64,000 bases of DNA from Tetraselmis striata (GCA_006384855.1 VCJN01003192.1:108950-172949), one strand, 5' to 3'; counted from the stretch's first letter, positions 25,790 to 37,690 are shown. The notes: generated from the sequence alone by a model not told the origin. Numbers and translations: made by a program.

Positions 25790-28700
25790 GGCCGAGCTCC
25801 AAGTTCACAGTCCAAGATTTTTAATTTTGCAGTGTTGGGTATTACCCACCGGGTCTACACAACTCTGCATTGCGGATTGCCATCACTGATTCGGACTTGA
25901 GTGGCTCTGACTTTCCACTCTAGTGTCGGCGCAAACGGGATGCTTCTCTGCTACAGCATCTGGATGCACTGACACCATCCAGCACTGCAGGTCTACTTAA
26001 AAGCATTAACGACGAAGCGTCCGCCTTTGGCCCACCTTCACCTAATTGAATGTATGATGAACAATTACGAACCTTTTTATGATTGCATCACCAGAAGCTA
26101 CGCATCTCGAACTTACACCGGATACAGCAGAAGAAGGGCAACTCGAGAAATCATGAACTTGCTGCTACAAGTGGGAACTTAGCCCCAGTCTCTTGTGATG
26201 CAGGCTCGCCTCCTTAGGCCCGAAACCATGTTCAGATATCAAGCTCAAAAAAGGCGCCGATCGGAACTAACATGGATGTCATCATCCGATATTGTAGAGC
26301 TTGTCTACCGGTCTGAACCGTAGACAAGCTCTGAACCGTACCTACTAAAAAGCATTAACGACGAAGCGTCCGCCTTTGGCCCACCTTAACCTAAACGAAT
26401 GTATGATGAACAATAACGAACCCAAGACAGCTCCGACAGGCACCCCCAAAAAGTCTCTTATTTCCAGTTTCCTTTATGTGCGCCGGCACCCCTAGTACTT
26501 TTCATCAGCGGTTCCGCAATTCACCTGCCCCCACCCCATGGTTAGTAACTGGGACAGCAAGCCTGTCCAGAAATGTTCCACATTGTGGCCACAACCTGCT
26601 GATCAGTTATTCTGGGGCTGTGGCAATGAGGTAATGTGACCCCATTTAGATCGCATTATCTGTAATTCTGGGAGCGAGGTTGGATGCCAGCCACAGCAGG
26701 CGCTCTTTCAATTTTACGCTATGGCTGGACTGCAGGCAGGTACAAGAGGGGTTGAGTATGCTGCGATGACATGTGGAACTGCAATGAACACACGAGTAAT
26801 GAATATACGAGTATCGTGTCAGCAAAGCTTCAAATATCTCGGAGGGTGGCGTCTGGCATTTAACATCAATGGGTTATCAGTTTACGTCGTATCCTGTAGT
26901 CAATTGCCATCAGAGTGCAGCGACTACCAGCAGCTACACTGAAAAAGAATGGGAAAGCTCATGATATGAAGAATCGCGAAATGCGGCATATGTTCTGATC
27001 CAAGTTCATATATATGCCATTTGTATTGGGTAAACACTACCCAATACTATTGGCTACCGTGCAGCGGGAGTTTTGCCATATAATACTGCCCGCCCACTGC
27101 CAGTTGGCCGACACATTCGCTACACCCTGATGCAGCGGAACTATCACCGATGAGTGATGGGTTTGGCTATACGGGGTAGCTGTTACACGGGGGAACTATC
27201 ACCGATGCTGTTGCGAGCTCATTTGTTATTCGCCTGAATTTCAGCACAATAGCCCGCCGTGTGCGATTCGATTTGGGTCGCTGCTGCGCGCGCCGCCGCC
27301 GGCGATGCGAAGTGGCCGGCAGGCCGCGACGGCAGGCGCCAACGCACCGCGCGCCCATCGCCGCGCGCCGGTACCAGGGAATCGGCAGTACCAGTACAAG
27401 TAGCGACTATATGTACCATTATTTTGGTTGTACACCCCTGCACATAAGTTTGGGGTCCCATTTCGGCAGTCTCAAGACTTCACAAGTCTAGGGTACCTGA
27501 ACGTAGGGTATATGAGATGAAACCCTGGAATCTCAGAGGGCGTTATAAAACCTGCATGACGAGTGGCTCAAACCGAAGCTTAATGACCTTTGACTAGGGA
27601 ATCACGCTGCACTTGGTGCGTGGATGGGCGTCGCCTGCAACTGCACCAAAACCGGGGTCGGTATCACGCACACGCCGACGCGCGTGAATAGACAACCAAC
27701 CGGCCGGATGGCCATGAACGCGTGAGGAAACACATTGGCGAGGGGCTCGGGTGCATTTGGTTGGGGTGCAGCCGTGTGGGCGGCGGCCAGTGCATGTCGC
27801 GTTGCGATACTGGCATGGCATCAGTGTCGGGCACGCGCAGCAATGAACACCCCCTTGGCTTCAAAACGCTATAACTTCTCAGGGTTTGCTCAGAATACTT
27901 TTTAAAAATATCACGCGATTCCTCGTTCAATTCTGCGTCGGGAACACTCTTCCATAATCACAAAATCGTTTCTTGGGGTCTCCGGAAAAAATCCCCAAAG
28001 ATGATCATTCAAGTTGCCCCTCACTACCTCATGTGCCCACCCATATCGGGCGCGTGGCTTTGCGCCAAGTGCGTGTCTAAGCCCCATACTCAGTTGCGCG
28101 AGAGCGTTATGTATGTGGATGACCACGGACCACCAACACTTGGCATGTGCCACCTCCTAGCGATACACACATCTACCAGCCAAAATGCCATTTTCCACAG
28201 CATTTTCAAGGAATTTCATATTAATCAAAATCCACGCCCCTACCGCGCCACCCCGCCCCCGAAACGGTGCAACTGGCATTCCACCACGCGCCCCCATAGT
28301 AGAGCATTGCCCTACGCCAAGGGGGCCATCGAGCGCCTCTCCTACGTGCGTTCGCCACAGAAACAGCAGCATTTTCACCCCAAAACTGCTCCCCACAGTG
28401 GCCAACTTGACGTTGGGGTGTCACGTCGTGCCTATAGCGACATGCTTTCAGTGGCCTACACGCACGGTGTGTGCAACTTATGCCGATGGCCGTATCCACC
28501 GAGTTTGGTGCGACGAGTGCCGCTATTTCCATAGGTTTGGACGGTTGGCGCAACCCACAACTTTCTGGCGCCAACGCACCATGCAATGATTTCGCGTTTA
28601 TGAAATGGCGCCCACAAATGGTCGCGTTGTCGCGCGGGTGGGTATAAAGCGCACAATAGGCGTTCGCCCGAACTATTCCCACTGTAGTTAGCATGTATGC

Positions 28701-28800
28701 ACATACATGCAGCCGGCGTTATCCTCGCCCATGCATGCGCTTTGCGATCGAAAATGCAAAACCCGGACTTATGTGGAGGGGTGTATATCGTCCATATTAT
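25790..28800. other. Gene-poor interval with diverged repeats
   Basis: No supported gene in about 3 kb. It holds a 75-bp direct repeat pair (25998 and 26349) and a 13-bp perfect hairpin (26296-26332). Around 27120-27215 the phrase GGAACTATCACCGATG occurs twice. Several frames of 60-180 codons between 27600 and 28700 exist on both strands but overlap one another and show no domain or splice logic; I left them uncalled. Confidence 0.5.
25998..26422 (+). repeat. Direct repeat pair (about 75 bp) around a hairpin
   Basis: AAAAGCATTAACGACGAAGC and the following bases to gatgaacaattacgaacc at 25998-26071 recur at 26349-26422 with four or five mismatches. Between them, agagcttgtctac (26296-26308) pairs perfectly with gtagacaagctct (26320-26332). 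It may be a small non-autonomous mobile element or the remains of one. Confidence 0.6.
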
Positions 28801-28804
28801 GAAT

Positions 28805-29214
28805 TCTTACATCAGGGCTTTCACATATGCGCACTACAAACAGAACTAACGGCAACTATGAAGGGTTGCCAGCAAAAGAAAGACATAAGCCTGAAACAAA
28901 AGTCGAGCAGGAGGCCAGGGAGCCAAAAACCAAGGGACAGCGAAGGGAACTACGAAGTCGCCAAGCTGCCAGGAACCAAAGGGACCACCGCCCCGGGGTA
29001 GGCCATAAGCCGCGGCGAGGACGCTTGCAGCCAATGACCCGGGTCATAGCAACACATGCCGACGAGCGACGCGACGCAGGCGCAGGCGCACCATCACGTG
29101 CTGCGCGCGCGGCCGCGACCCCGCCAACTAAGAACGTTAGTTGTCTGCATGTGCCATGTTGATGAGCAAGGAGAAACGACGGCGCCACGCAGACAAGAGC
29201 TTGCCGTTTTTTTG

Positions 29215-29252
<38 letters not shown>

Positions 29253-29760
29253 CTAGCTTTCGCGAGCTCCACCAAGAAGGCCTCAGCGTGCGGGGCCATC
29301 AGCGAGCCAAACTCGGAAACGGCGAAAGGAACAAAACGAAGCATGCCGGCGGCGTTTCGGACACCCTCGTTGTACTTTTGGATTTTGTGGCGCTCTGCAG
29401 CCCGCAATGCATTCGTTGGATCCGAGCTTGACAAGCCGAGGATAGGGGCAATGGTGGTATCGACAGCAACCGTGTTCCCGCGGATACCATCATACCCAAA
29501 AAGCCCAACATCGGCCGGCCGGCCGTCGCTGCCCGCCTTCGGAAGAGAAACAAGCACCGACGGGTCCGTGAGGATCTGGACACCCACGCCCAGCGCGGAA
29601 TTCACGTCGTGGCAAACGTCGGAAAGGCCATGTGCCGCCCACTCGTGTGCGGCGTGATTGGAGTCACCCCCAGAGCAACGTGCCACGTGATCAGCGTACG
29701 CGACCGCCAAAGTTGAAGGAGTAAAATCCACGCCAGCATCCTCAAAACGGGCCAGCATAC
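28805..29760 (-). mobile_element. Retroelement 3' fragment with restriction-like endonuclease domain
   Basis: The minus-strand frame from 29758 encodes a segment with GRPADVGLFGYDGIRGNTVAVD, then RHKIQKYNEG and FVPFAVSEFGSLM. This is the P-D...D-x-T...K layout of restriction-like endonuclease domains found at the C-terminus of many eukaryotic RT elements. No RT is present upstream, so it is a 5'-truncated copy. A GT/CA microsatellite at 29217-29250 lies in frame and adds a His-Thr run, after which the frame reads through the non-coding tail. The tail (28820-29035) is shared with 53240-53480 and partly with 52470-52530. Confidence 0.6.
29217..29250. repeat. (GT)17 microsatellite
   Basis: An uninterrupted GT dinucleotide run lies inside the endonuclease-bearing retroelement fragment. 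It is absent from the related tail at 53240-53480, so it postdates the family split or sits outside the shared part. Confidence 0.9.
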
Positions 29761-30072
29761 CTTGTACCGAGAAGGAGCAAAAAGCACAAAGCTGTAGTTA
29801 ATATACTTGTACTATACCGGTACTAGGGGGATGACGAAGAGTGACGACGAATCTTACGGGGTCGTGCTATACGGGTACTGATGGTCGTCGTTAGTTTAGC
29901 GCGTGTTGTCGACAATTATAAAATTATTTCGTACCGGGGCGCACCACTGGGGCGCCACCGCCAGTCGCCACTCCGCCCTGCCCCTCCCTTCGCAACCTCG
30001 GATGATAAGCGCCCCTGGGCGAGACTTCTCGATTCATTCGGGTTCTAAGCGCGACGCGGGAGCTTCGGCGCC

Positions 30073-32084
30073 ATGATGGTGGACACACTTCCGCCGCTGC
30101 AGCCGGCGGCGGGGATGAGCTCACTGGGACTCGCTCGGTGCGTACGGGCTGTTGCGGCATGCGTATGTAACACCGGCGTACACCTATATTGGTATGCGAG
30201 CAAAACCAGGCAGGGTTTTTCCTTCCTTTCATGGCTGGACCTGGCCTGCCCGGAATGCTGCGAGAAGGCGATCGCATAGACGCTGGCCGCTCACCATTTG
30301 TTCTCGTCGTGAATTCTATCTAGGTTGGGCGGCGCGCCGGCGGCGCTCTACGTCGTCGTCCGCATGCCCCACCAGGGGATGCCTTTCCGCTTATGAGTCC
30401 TGGTAGACTACCAAGTACCACCAAGCAAGTCCTCGCATCTGTGGCCGGTTATCTGACGACTTGTGCACCTCCTGCCACCTGCTCTGCCACAGGAACCATC
30501 TCCGCGGGAACCCGCACTCCGAGCACGCACGTGGCCAGCCGCCCCCAACGCTTACACGGAGCTACGAGTTCTCGTACGAGCGTAGCTCCAGCCTGCCAGC
30601 CATCTCAAAGGTAGGGCCGACCAATTCCTATCGCCGAGGCGTCGTCCAGTCGACCGCCTTCCCCGTGTTTTGTGTTGATCTTGGAACAGCCCGGTTTGGC
30701 CTCAACCGGTGTCTTAGCGACCCTATGGACTGCCTACACAGACAAACTCGCCGTTGAGCGCGTCCTTCGGCTCGTCACCCCTGCGTACCCTCTCCGAGAA
30801 GAAGGCGGGCATCGAGCCTCCACCTGGGAGGGCACCCTTCAGGTGCGTCCCCAATACACTGATTCAGACCGGGGCATAACTATTAAGTGTATACATGAGG
30901 CAGATGCTGGACAGCTGGGTGAGACCGACTACTCAGTGCAAGCATTCCGAAGGCCTCTCACATCGCTGAGGCAACTTGTTGGACAGGACAATGCGCCCTC
31001 GCGATCCTCTCTGCCCAGAGTACCAGCTGCCCTCCTACACCCCACCCGCGCCGGTCCCAGAGGTAAGAGAGCTCCACTACGTCCATATGCATCTCGCATG
31101 CTTACCGCTCTGTTATAAAGGCAATCCCAACCAGGACGCTGTGTTTCTTAATACTGTCTTGGCGGTGTTTGGGGGGCGTGACTGATACCTGCCACACCTG
31201 CCGCGGCTGCTCCTGCTCTTGCTGCAGCGTGGCGCCATGCGCTCGCGGCGCGAGTATCCCACGACTTGCACCATGCACTGCGCGGATATTCCGGGCGCCT
31301 CGGCCACCCAGCGCCGTCAGAGAACTGTGCCTCTCGACACGCTCAGTGTGAAGGACATCAACGTAGGCTCAGCTGTGCATGGGAGGGCAGAGCAACCCAT
31401 ATCAGGGGGGCTGTTCTATTGTGGATCATCTTACTCACCCGTGCAGTTGTCTGTTTTCGCTGAACTCCCAGGCACCAAAGAGATTGGGTGAAACTCGCCC
31501 GCTGGCCAGCCTCATCTGCATGGATATCACTGGGCCCCCGAAGTACCACAAACAGGCAAGGGCCCCCAATCGTGACCCGCTCATTTTGCTGTGCTGTAGT
31601 ATGCTCTCAGAAGAGTGCCACCGGATCTCAAGCAAGCACCGCAAAGTCGTTTAAGCTTACATCATGCTGCTGTGATTACCCTGCAGAACCCCAACTACGT
31701 GCCCAAGCCGGATCCAGCCAAGTGGGACAGGCAGATCCCAGCACAATTCCTGAAGGGCGGGCAGCTGGTGAGCACCCGCTCCATACACACACAGACACAC
31801 AGACACACAGACACACACAAGCACACAGACACACACACACAGACACACACACAGACACACAAGCAGACGCACACCGCCACCACCACACCTTCCCTCTGCT
31901 GTATCTTCAGTCTTGTGCGACTGCTTGACAATGTGTGCCCGCCACCCTTGGCCCTTTCCGCCATCAGGGGAGGCTGCCAAAGAAGCCTTGCCACCCGCTG
32001 TTTGGAGACCTGCCACGTAGGACGGTCGTTCAACGCCCCATAAACTTGATTGAGCCACCCCCTGCGGTGCTGCTGGCTGCATGA
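30073..32084 (+). CDS. Unrecognised 258-residue protein with repeated DI-x-G motifs (possible axonemal/structural protein)
   Basis: Eight exons join in phase: 30073-30137, 30493-30610, 30742-30842, 30987-31062, 31228-31362, 31472-31555, 31687-31767 and 31968-32084 (TGA). The intron after exon 6 starts with GC (CAG|GCAAGG). The protein is basic, Pro- and Arg-rich, without membrane segments. Notable motifs: RPRDPLCPEYQLPSY (about residue 100), HCADIPGASATQRRQ then PLDTLSVKDIN, and MDITGPPKYHKQ followed by NPNYVPKPDPAKWDRQIP. Repeated 'DI-x-GA ... PL ... DI' modules of this kind occur, from memory, in protist and ciliate cytoskeletal proteins, so an axoneme or cytoskeleton role is plausible but unproven. 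A CA microsatellite lies in the last intron (about 31788-31872). I do not recognise a named family. Confidence 0.75.
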
Positions 32085-33777
32085 CGTGGGTTCAGCCTAG
32101 CCCAGCCCAGCCCAGCCCAGCCCAGCCCAGTCCAGTCCAGCTATTCCAACCCGCGAGGGAATAACTCGTTCCGTCCACACAATGGCCCCACATGGCGTCA
32201 GGTTGAATAATGCAGACCGGCGACAAGATCCCAGCATCCCACAGCAACAGACACCATCAGCTACTCAGATACATTTCAGTCATGTACCGACAGCACAGCG
32301 ACCGCTGAAACAGTGCGATCTGCAACAGCCATGCCATGCCATGCAACTGATTGCCGGGATGGTCCACATGCCGTGTTAAGTACAATAGCTTCCTGAGTGC
32401 TTTGCCTCCTGGTGCTCCTGGCTTGCCTGCCAATCTAGAGACCAAGCGGATTGTTTGCCCGGCTTGTGCAAAGTCCATAACATGCGCACTGCAGCAATCG
32501 CATTCTTTCACTATGAGGAGTTCAGCCTACACTCGTACCATTTCATTGAGCTTTGCAAGTCGCCAAGATAATGAATTCTGTCGCACCGTTGATTTGGAGA
32601 TATCATGCTATCTTCATGCTGTATTTTGATATTTCCAAATAGATCAAGTTGTTCTCTATTTGCAGCGATATCCGAATTGATAATATATAGCAAACACAAA
32701 GTAAGGCTACGGCGTATACTCTTCGCAGTTGGACATTTGCACCGAGGACGCACATGAAAGGCCCGCATGGGAGGCCTTTCGTTGTTCCATTGCATACACG
32801 ATATACGCAGACCTCTCCTGCCTGTATACTTCACTGTCCTGCAACATATGCCGCGACTAGCATCACAGGCATGAGTCCCTGCTCATCAGCTCATGTGCGT
32901 ACAAGGGCTGCAGTCATAGTATCCGGAACTGCGCTGAGAAGGCACCTGAAGAGGGGGGAGGAAAAGGAAAAGAGGCGGGGGGGGGGGGGGGGGGGGGGGG
33001 GGGAGGGGGCCGTGCTGGGTACAAGAAGTGAATGCCTGAGGGCTGTACTCTCACGGATGCAAGATTTTCAACCATACCGGTACAGATTTTCTTTGATATT
33101 GTGGGAAAGCAATACAACGTTGTGCCATTAACGCACAGGCACCCCTGGATATGCATAAGCCAGATCACATAGGGACATGTCGACTGTGTGCCGGGTTTCA
33201 TCTTGCTGTCAACTGAGAGCAGGAACGTGCAGAAACAAGAGAAACGTGAGAAATATTAAGAGGACTTTGCTTATATTGATATCCGTTTTGACAGGTGCAT
33301 GATATGATTGAAAGAGAACCTCACTGCCTGAAGTGTGTTGCTATTGAGCGCACGTGTGGAGTCGGTGCATGCACCCCGCGAGCTCACACTGCTTGCCGCT
33401 AGGCAGGGAGCTGAGCAGTGGTGGCGAGAAGGTGTCGCTGCCCTTTGGCGAAGCTGAAGAACCTTGCCTATCCTGCGGATCGCGGTGGCAGTGGCAGTTC
33501 AGCCGCGTAGAGCTCCAGGTGTGCCTGCTGGGACCCTTTGCTTGCCTCTGCGTTTACCCGTACAGCCGGTTGCCTTGGCCGCAGATGAGGTGATGGCCGG
33601 TTGCAGGAGGCCGACGTATGCCCAGATGCCGTGGCGAGGCGGAGATACATGGCTGCGGCGCCCAAAGACGCTGGGCTGGGAGATATTACAGGAGCTCGCC
33701 CGAGGGGGCGACTGTGGCGTCCTCAGGGGGAGCAAGGGGCATGGGAAGGGAGTGGCTGTTGGTGGCAGGGAGGCAGG
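32085..33777. other. Intergenic spacer with pentamer repeat and poly-G
   Basis: It contains (CCCAG)n at 32098-32140 just after the preceding stop codon and an uninterrupted G run at 32978-33003. The frames seen (for example 32754-33131) are interrupted by the homopolymer and have no homology I recognise. Both flanking genes end here (the NDUFS6-like gene is on the minus strand), so no promoter is expected. Confidence 0.5.
32098..32140 (+). repeat. (CCCAG)n pentanucleotide microsatellite
   Basis: About seven copies of CCCAG, the last ones degenerating to TCCAG. Confidence 0.9.
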
Positions 33778-34497
33778 CTAGTGGTGGTCGGGGGTGCCGT
33801 CCCAGTAGTACTTGTTGCCGGTGTACTTGCACACCGCGGGCTTGTCGTACGAGGTGTCCCGGAGGTCGATGTACTCCACGGGGCACCCGAGCGTGGTGTC
33901 CTCGTGCCCGTAGCTGGCCACACGCATGTGGCTCACGGCAATGGGCTCGGTCTCGTCGATCCACTCCTGGGGCGTCTTGCCGTGAGGCTCCTGCACCACA
34001 CCGCGCAACACATGCTTCAGCCGCAAGTCGGAGCAGCCATCCTTTGGAGGACAGGGCAGTAGACGCCACTATGTGGCTTCGTTTGTTCAGTCCATCCCCT
34101 ACCTCATATGCCAGACTCCCAAGCGATGACATCTACGTGGCTAATACCCCCGCACCTCCCCCACCCTCCACCCGCCGTGCACACGGGACGGCATCCACCC
34201 ACAGCGGACTCCCCCCACCACCAAAAATCACCATCACTCCCATCGCCTCCTCCCAGCCTGGCACTCTGCTGGCTGTACCAGTCCCCTTCCCACCTGAAGC
34301 CACTTGTCGGTGTGAGTCTTGAAGCCGTCGCCCACGCCCAGGCCGCTGGTTGCACGCAGCTCGCCGTTGCGCTTGGTAGTAAGCGACAGGTCCGCCACCT
34401 TGCTGACCTCCCCGCTGAAGGCGCGCAGCCCTAGCGCGGCGCCCGCGGCCGGCAGCAGCCGGACCAGCGCGGACCGGGACGAGCGCTGAAGAGCCAT
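33778..34497 (-). CDS. NDUFS6: Complex I NDUFS6-like (13-kDa, zf-CHCC type) mitochondrial subunit
   Basis: Two exons, 34497-34294 and 34041-33778, encode 155 residues. The N-terminus (MALQRSSRSALVRLLPAAGA) is an Arg-rich amphipathic mitochondrial presequence. After a linker (HTDKWLQDG), the C-terminus LGCPVEYIDLRDTS then PAVCKYTGNKYYWDG aligns with the family pattern LGHPxxYxxL...xxCxYCGLxY at the matrix face of the N-module. NDUFS6 assists late assembly of complex I and coordinates zinc. Here two positions usually used as zinc ligands differ: His to Cys in 'LGCP' and the second Cys to Thr in 'CKYTG'. A nearby His (YGHEDT) could substitute. The promoter should lie just above 34500. Alternatives are few; the substitutions are the main reservation. 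Confidence 0.65.
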
Positions 34498-35330
34498 GGG
34501 TGTGGAGTTCGCAGGGACAGAGGCTGCAGGGGACGGGAGACAAGAGGGATGTCGGGGGGGGAGACAGAGGTTGATGGGTGCTGGTGCGAGTACACCCTCT
34601 GAAAGTTGCTGCGCTTCGGCTCGGCCTCCTCGCCTGGTCGCCAGCCTTCGTCATCGTGATGCAGCCCCCTCCCCACCAACCGGTTTATATCCCTTGTTAT
34701 TCAGGGTTAAGGATTATTTGCTACCCGGACTGCGAGCAGGACTTCTGTAGCACGGTAGTATGGGGACTGGTACTGCAGCTAAAGGTACCTGTAGCAGGAA
34801 ACATTTACTACTTCTACTTTCAGTTCCGTTACGAGTGCGCATGTATAAGGCATAGGCATAATCCTTATGTTAAATCACTGATGTAATCCTCAAATAAAAT
34901 ATGTTCGTTTTGCTAATTTGCTCACGGTGGAAACAGAATAGTCGCTACTAGTATAAACGGCCTGCGGAGTACCAAAGCAGGGAGGTCGCAGTTTTGCCAA
35001 AAGATGTGAGATGTCTTACAAAGCTTTGGCACATGGGCTCCGGCCCATACTACGCAAAAACAGGTTTGGAAAGGGTGGGTTGCGCTACCTGGAAGCTGGC
35101 TCAAAGGCAGAAGGTGCGGGGCGTCGTATAGGGGGTGAGGGACGGACGTGGGGACACGGTTGTAGCGTACTAGCCGCGTACGGTGGAATTTGTAACGTCG
35201 GGTTGCACTCATAGAAATAAAACCTCGCTCCATGATTGTCAATATGACCATTATTAGCACTGCACAGGGCTCGCAGTTTTGCCATCATGTCGCCACTTGG
35301 CGTGGCAACCTGGCTGGTTGACCGCCCCAG
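34498..35330. other. Spacer upstream of the NDUFS6-like gene
   Basis: Likely promoter and 5' UTR of the minus-strand gene in the first few hundred bases, then AT-richer DNA. No gene or recognisable element is seen until the DIRS relic begins near 35330. Confidence 0.4.
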
Positions 35331-35533
35331 GGGGTCATCCAGCCAAAGAGGTGCCATGCTGCCGGACACGGCAGCACTTTTGGGTCGATGTAGTCGAGCA
35401 CAATGCTTGACTCCATCGCCCAGGCAGCCGCCGAAGTACTTGATTTTTTGCATCATCACGCCGATCGCCGATCGCGTACGCGGGTGTAGTGCCCCCCCCT
35501 CCACAGGGAGTAAGACGTCCACGCAAACCCCCA

Positions 35534-35564
<31 letters not shown>

Positions 35565-36745
35565 CTTGCACCGCTGTCAGCACCACCTGCAACCGGCCGG
35601 TGAGGGTGTTAGCCATCCACTTAGCCTGCCCCTCGGGCTGGCTGATGGCCCATCGGGCCCCTGGCACGCGCCCGCCGGCAAACACCTGACGGGCGGCATC
35701 GAGATAGCGCAGCAGCTCCGCGATGTCGGCATGCGGTGACGATGGTAGCCGACACAACAACTTACTGCTTGCATAAGAGCCACGCCGGCCTTCCCGGTCA
35801 CGATGGTATACGAGGATTCCGCAGTCCGGGGCGACCGTGAGGTCTCCTATACGAAACTCCACTCCCGCTCCCGTGCGGCAGAAAACCACACTAGAGTACG
35901 GCGACTGCCAGGCTAGCGCGGAACAACTCCACGCGCACCTCGAAACTCGGGTCCGTGCACGATACCTAAGGCCCACCTCCGGCCGTAGGGTTGTTGTCAA
36001 GGTCAGGGCTGTCAGCTTCACACGCGCGGGCAACGGGGCCCGCACCAGCTCGGGGTGTAGCGCCACCTATGATGCCGCAAGGCCCTTGCGGACTATGCCG
36101 ACCAGATCGTCTACAGCCATCGGCTCCCGGCAGTGGTCATTGAAGAAGTTGCCGACGGCCGACAGGTAATAAGGCTGTCAGTTGGAGGCTTTGATCGTTC
36201 CCAGGTTGCCCAGCCACGTGATGTACCATGCCATAGTCCCGGGATCTGCAACTAGGACCGGCATCTGCTCCTCCTCCCAAAACTGGGAATATTGCTTCAT
36301 GCAGCTGGCGTACGACGCCGCATATGCAGTGGCCGGCGGCCACGCAGCTGCTGATAGGAGCTCCAATGTCTGTGGTCCGCCCATGTGGTATCAGACCTCA
36401 GCAGACCTCAGCCGTTCAACGCCCCGCCCACCCGTAGCCTGAGCTGTCAGTGTGCAGATGAGCCGTCTCGTCCACCGCGCAATGTATAGGCTTGCCGTTG
36501 GACTGACCGGCACTGATGTTCACCATTGTAGGTCGCGGCGGAACTGCGGCGTCATCTGGACGCGCCCGCCGCCCCATCGGTCGCCGACTATGGAGTGGAG
36601 CTCCCGCAGGAAGAATCTTGCCGCCGGGATCGCCAGAAAACAGGTATTGCGCCTGCCATTTCTGGGACTGCAACTCGCGCACCGGAAGACACTTGGCCCA
36701 ACCCACAATGTTAGACCCAAGGTGATGTCGCGCTGCCATGATTGA
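35330..36745 (-). mobile_element. Decayed DIRS-type element: RNase H end and tyrosine recombinase fragments
   Basis: Reading the minus strand, 36745-36420 gives a piece with ETAHLHTDSSGYGWAG, the RNase H motif that in this window's intact element reads YLHTDSSQYGWGA. Continuing, 36384-36060 gives an N-terminal recombinase segment (PGTMAWYITWLGNLGTI ... YYLSAVGNFFNDHCREPMA), and 36066-35335 gives GVEFRIGDLTVAPDCGILVYHRD and SSPHADIAELLRYLDAAR. Stops, frame changes and a poly-G run at 35535-35564 break it. Its sequence is clearly different from the 47.5-52.4 kb element, so it is a separate lineage. Confidence 0.7.
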
Positions 36746-36849
36746 TGTAGTTGCTTACCTTTTTGCACTTTGTGACGTAGTATGTGGCATACTAATGAAT
36801 ACTATTGAAAGTGTGCATAGAACAATAGTAACGGGTTTTCATGATTGGA

Positions 36850-37690
36850 TAGGTACATGAAGGGGCACCTGTTTGTGCTAGCCCAGCTGGGCGAGGAAGA
36901 CCGCCCCACCTCGGAACACATTGATGCAGCCCGTGATGTGATGAAGGACTATGATGAGAAAACCATCATTCCAATGCGCGTCGAGCTTGCCCTGGTATGA
37001 CATGATGAAGGAGAAGGAGGTTGCGGCTAAGGGCAATACCAGCAAGCAGTCCGCGAGTGCGCCGAGTGGTGCGGGTCACCCTGAGGACTTGATGGATTTG
37101 GACTGGGATCAGCCGCAAGATGATGCGGAGCTGGATGGTGTGGACAGTGAAGAGGAGACTGCCAAGAAGCTCTTTAGCGAGAGGGTGATCAATGAGGTGC
37201 ACTCAGAGCTTACCGCTTTCTGCAATGAGCGCGTCGCAGATCGGAAGACGCGGCCGAACAAGTCGTGGAAGGACCGAGTGTTTCAGGGGGTACCCGCGTC
37301 TCAGCCGTGATGCTAGAGTCACCCTAGCTAGCCATTCCAGCTGCTGAGGTGGAGAACGAGAAGGTGTTCTCTGCGGTTGGTTTGGTCACTGGGCATCTTC
37401 GCGCAAGAATGTCATTGAAACGTTTGGGGGATGTCGTTTTCCTGATGAAGAACACCAACCAGGAGCAAATATTCCGTGAGATCCTCAAGACGATGGGCGA
37501 CAAGGCCATCGCAGATGGAGACTGGACTCCAACCACCGATTTGCTTTCTGACGAGTCCATATTGGACATGCATGGCCTACGCTCTCCTCGAGGATGATGA
37601 TGCTGACGCTCCATCTGCTGATGAGGCATTCACACACATAGGCAATGACATGTCCTCCCTTGTTGATGATGGCTCTGCTGAGTTATAGTT
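36850..37690 (+). mobile_element. hAT-superfamily transposase remnant
   Basis: The segment from 37325 encodes EVENEKVFSAVGLVTGHLRA then RMSLKRLGDVVFLMKN, which matches the hAT C-terminal dimerisation motif (E-x(2)-FS-x-G ... R-x-L). Upstream frames at 36855 (HIDAARDVMKDYDEKT) and 36951-37310 (acidic linker DLDWDQPQDD, then SERVINEVHSELTAF) fit the preceding part of the same protein but lie in different frames with a stop at about 37000. The catalytic core is not visible. No terminal inverted repeats were identified. Confidence 0.65.

Noticed and set aside
27600..28700. Overlapping frames on both strands between IF-3 and the endonuclease fragment
   Set aside because: No domain, no splice-site logic and mutual overlap; not enough to call a gene.
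29217..29250. His-Thr repeat protein segment
   Set aside because: It is a GT microsatellite read in frame inside a retroelement fragment.
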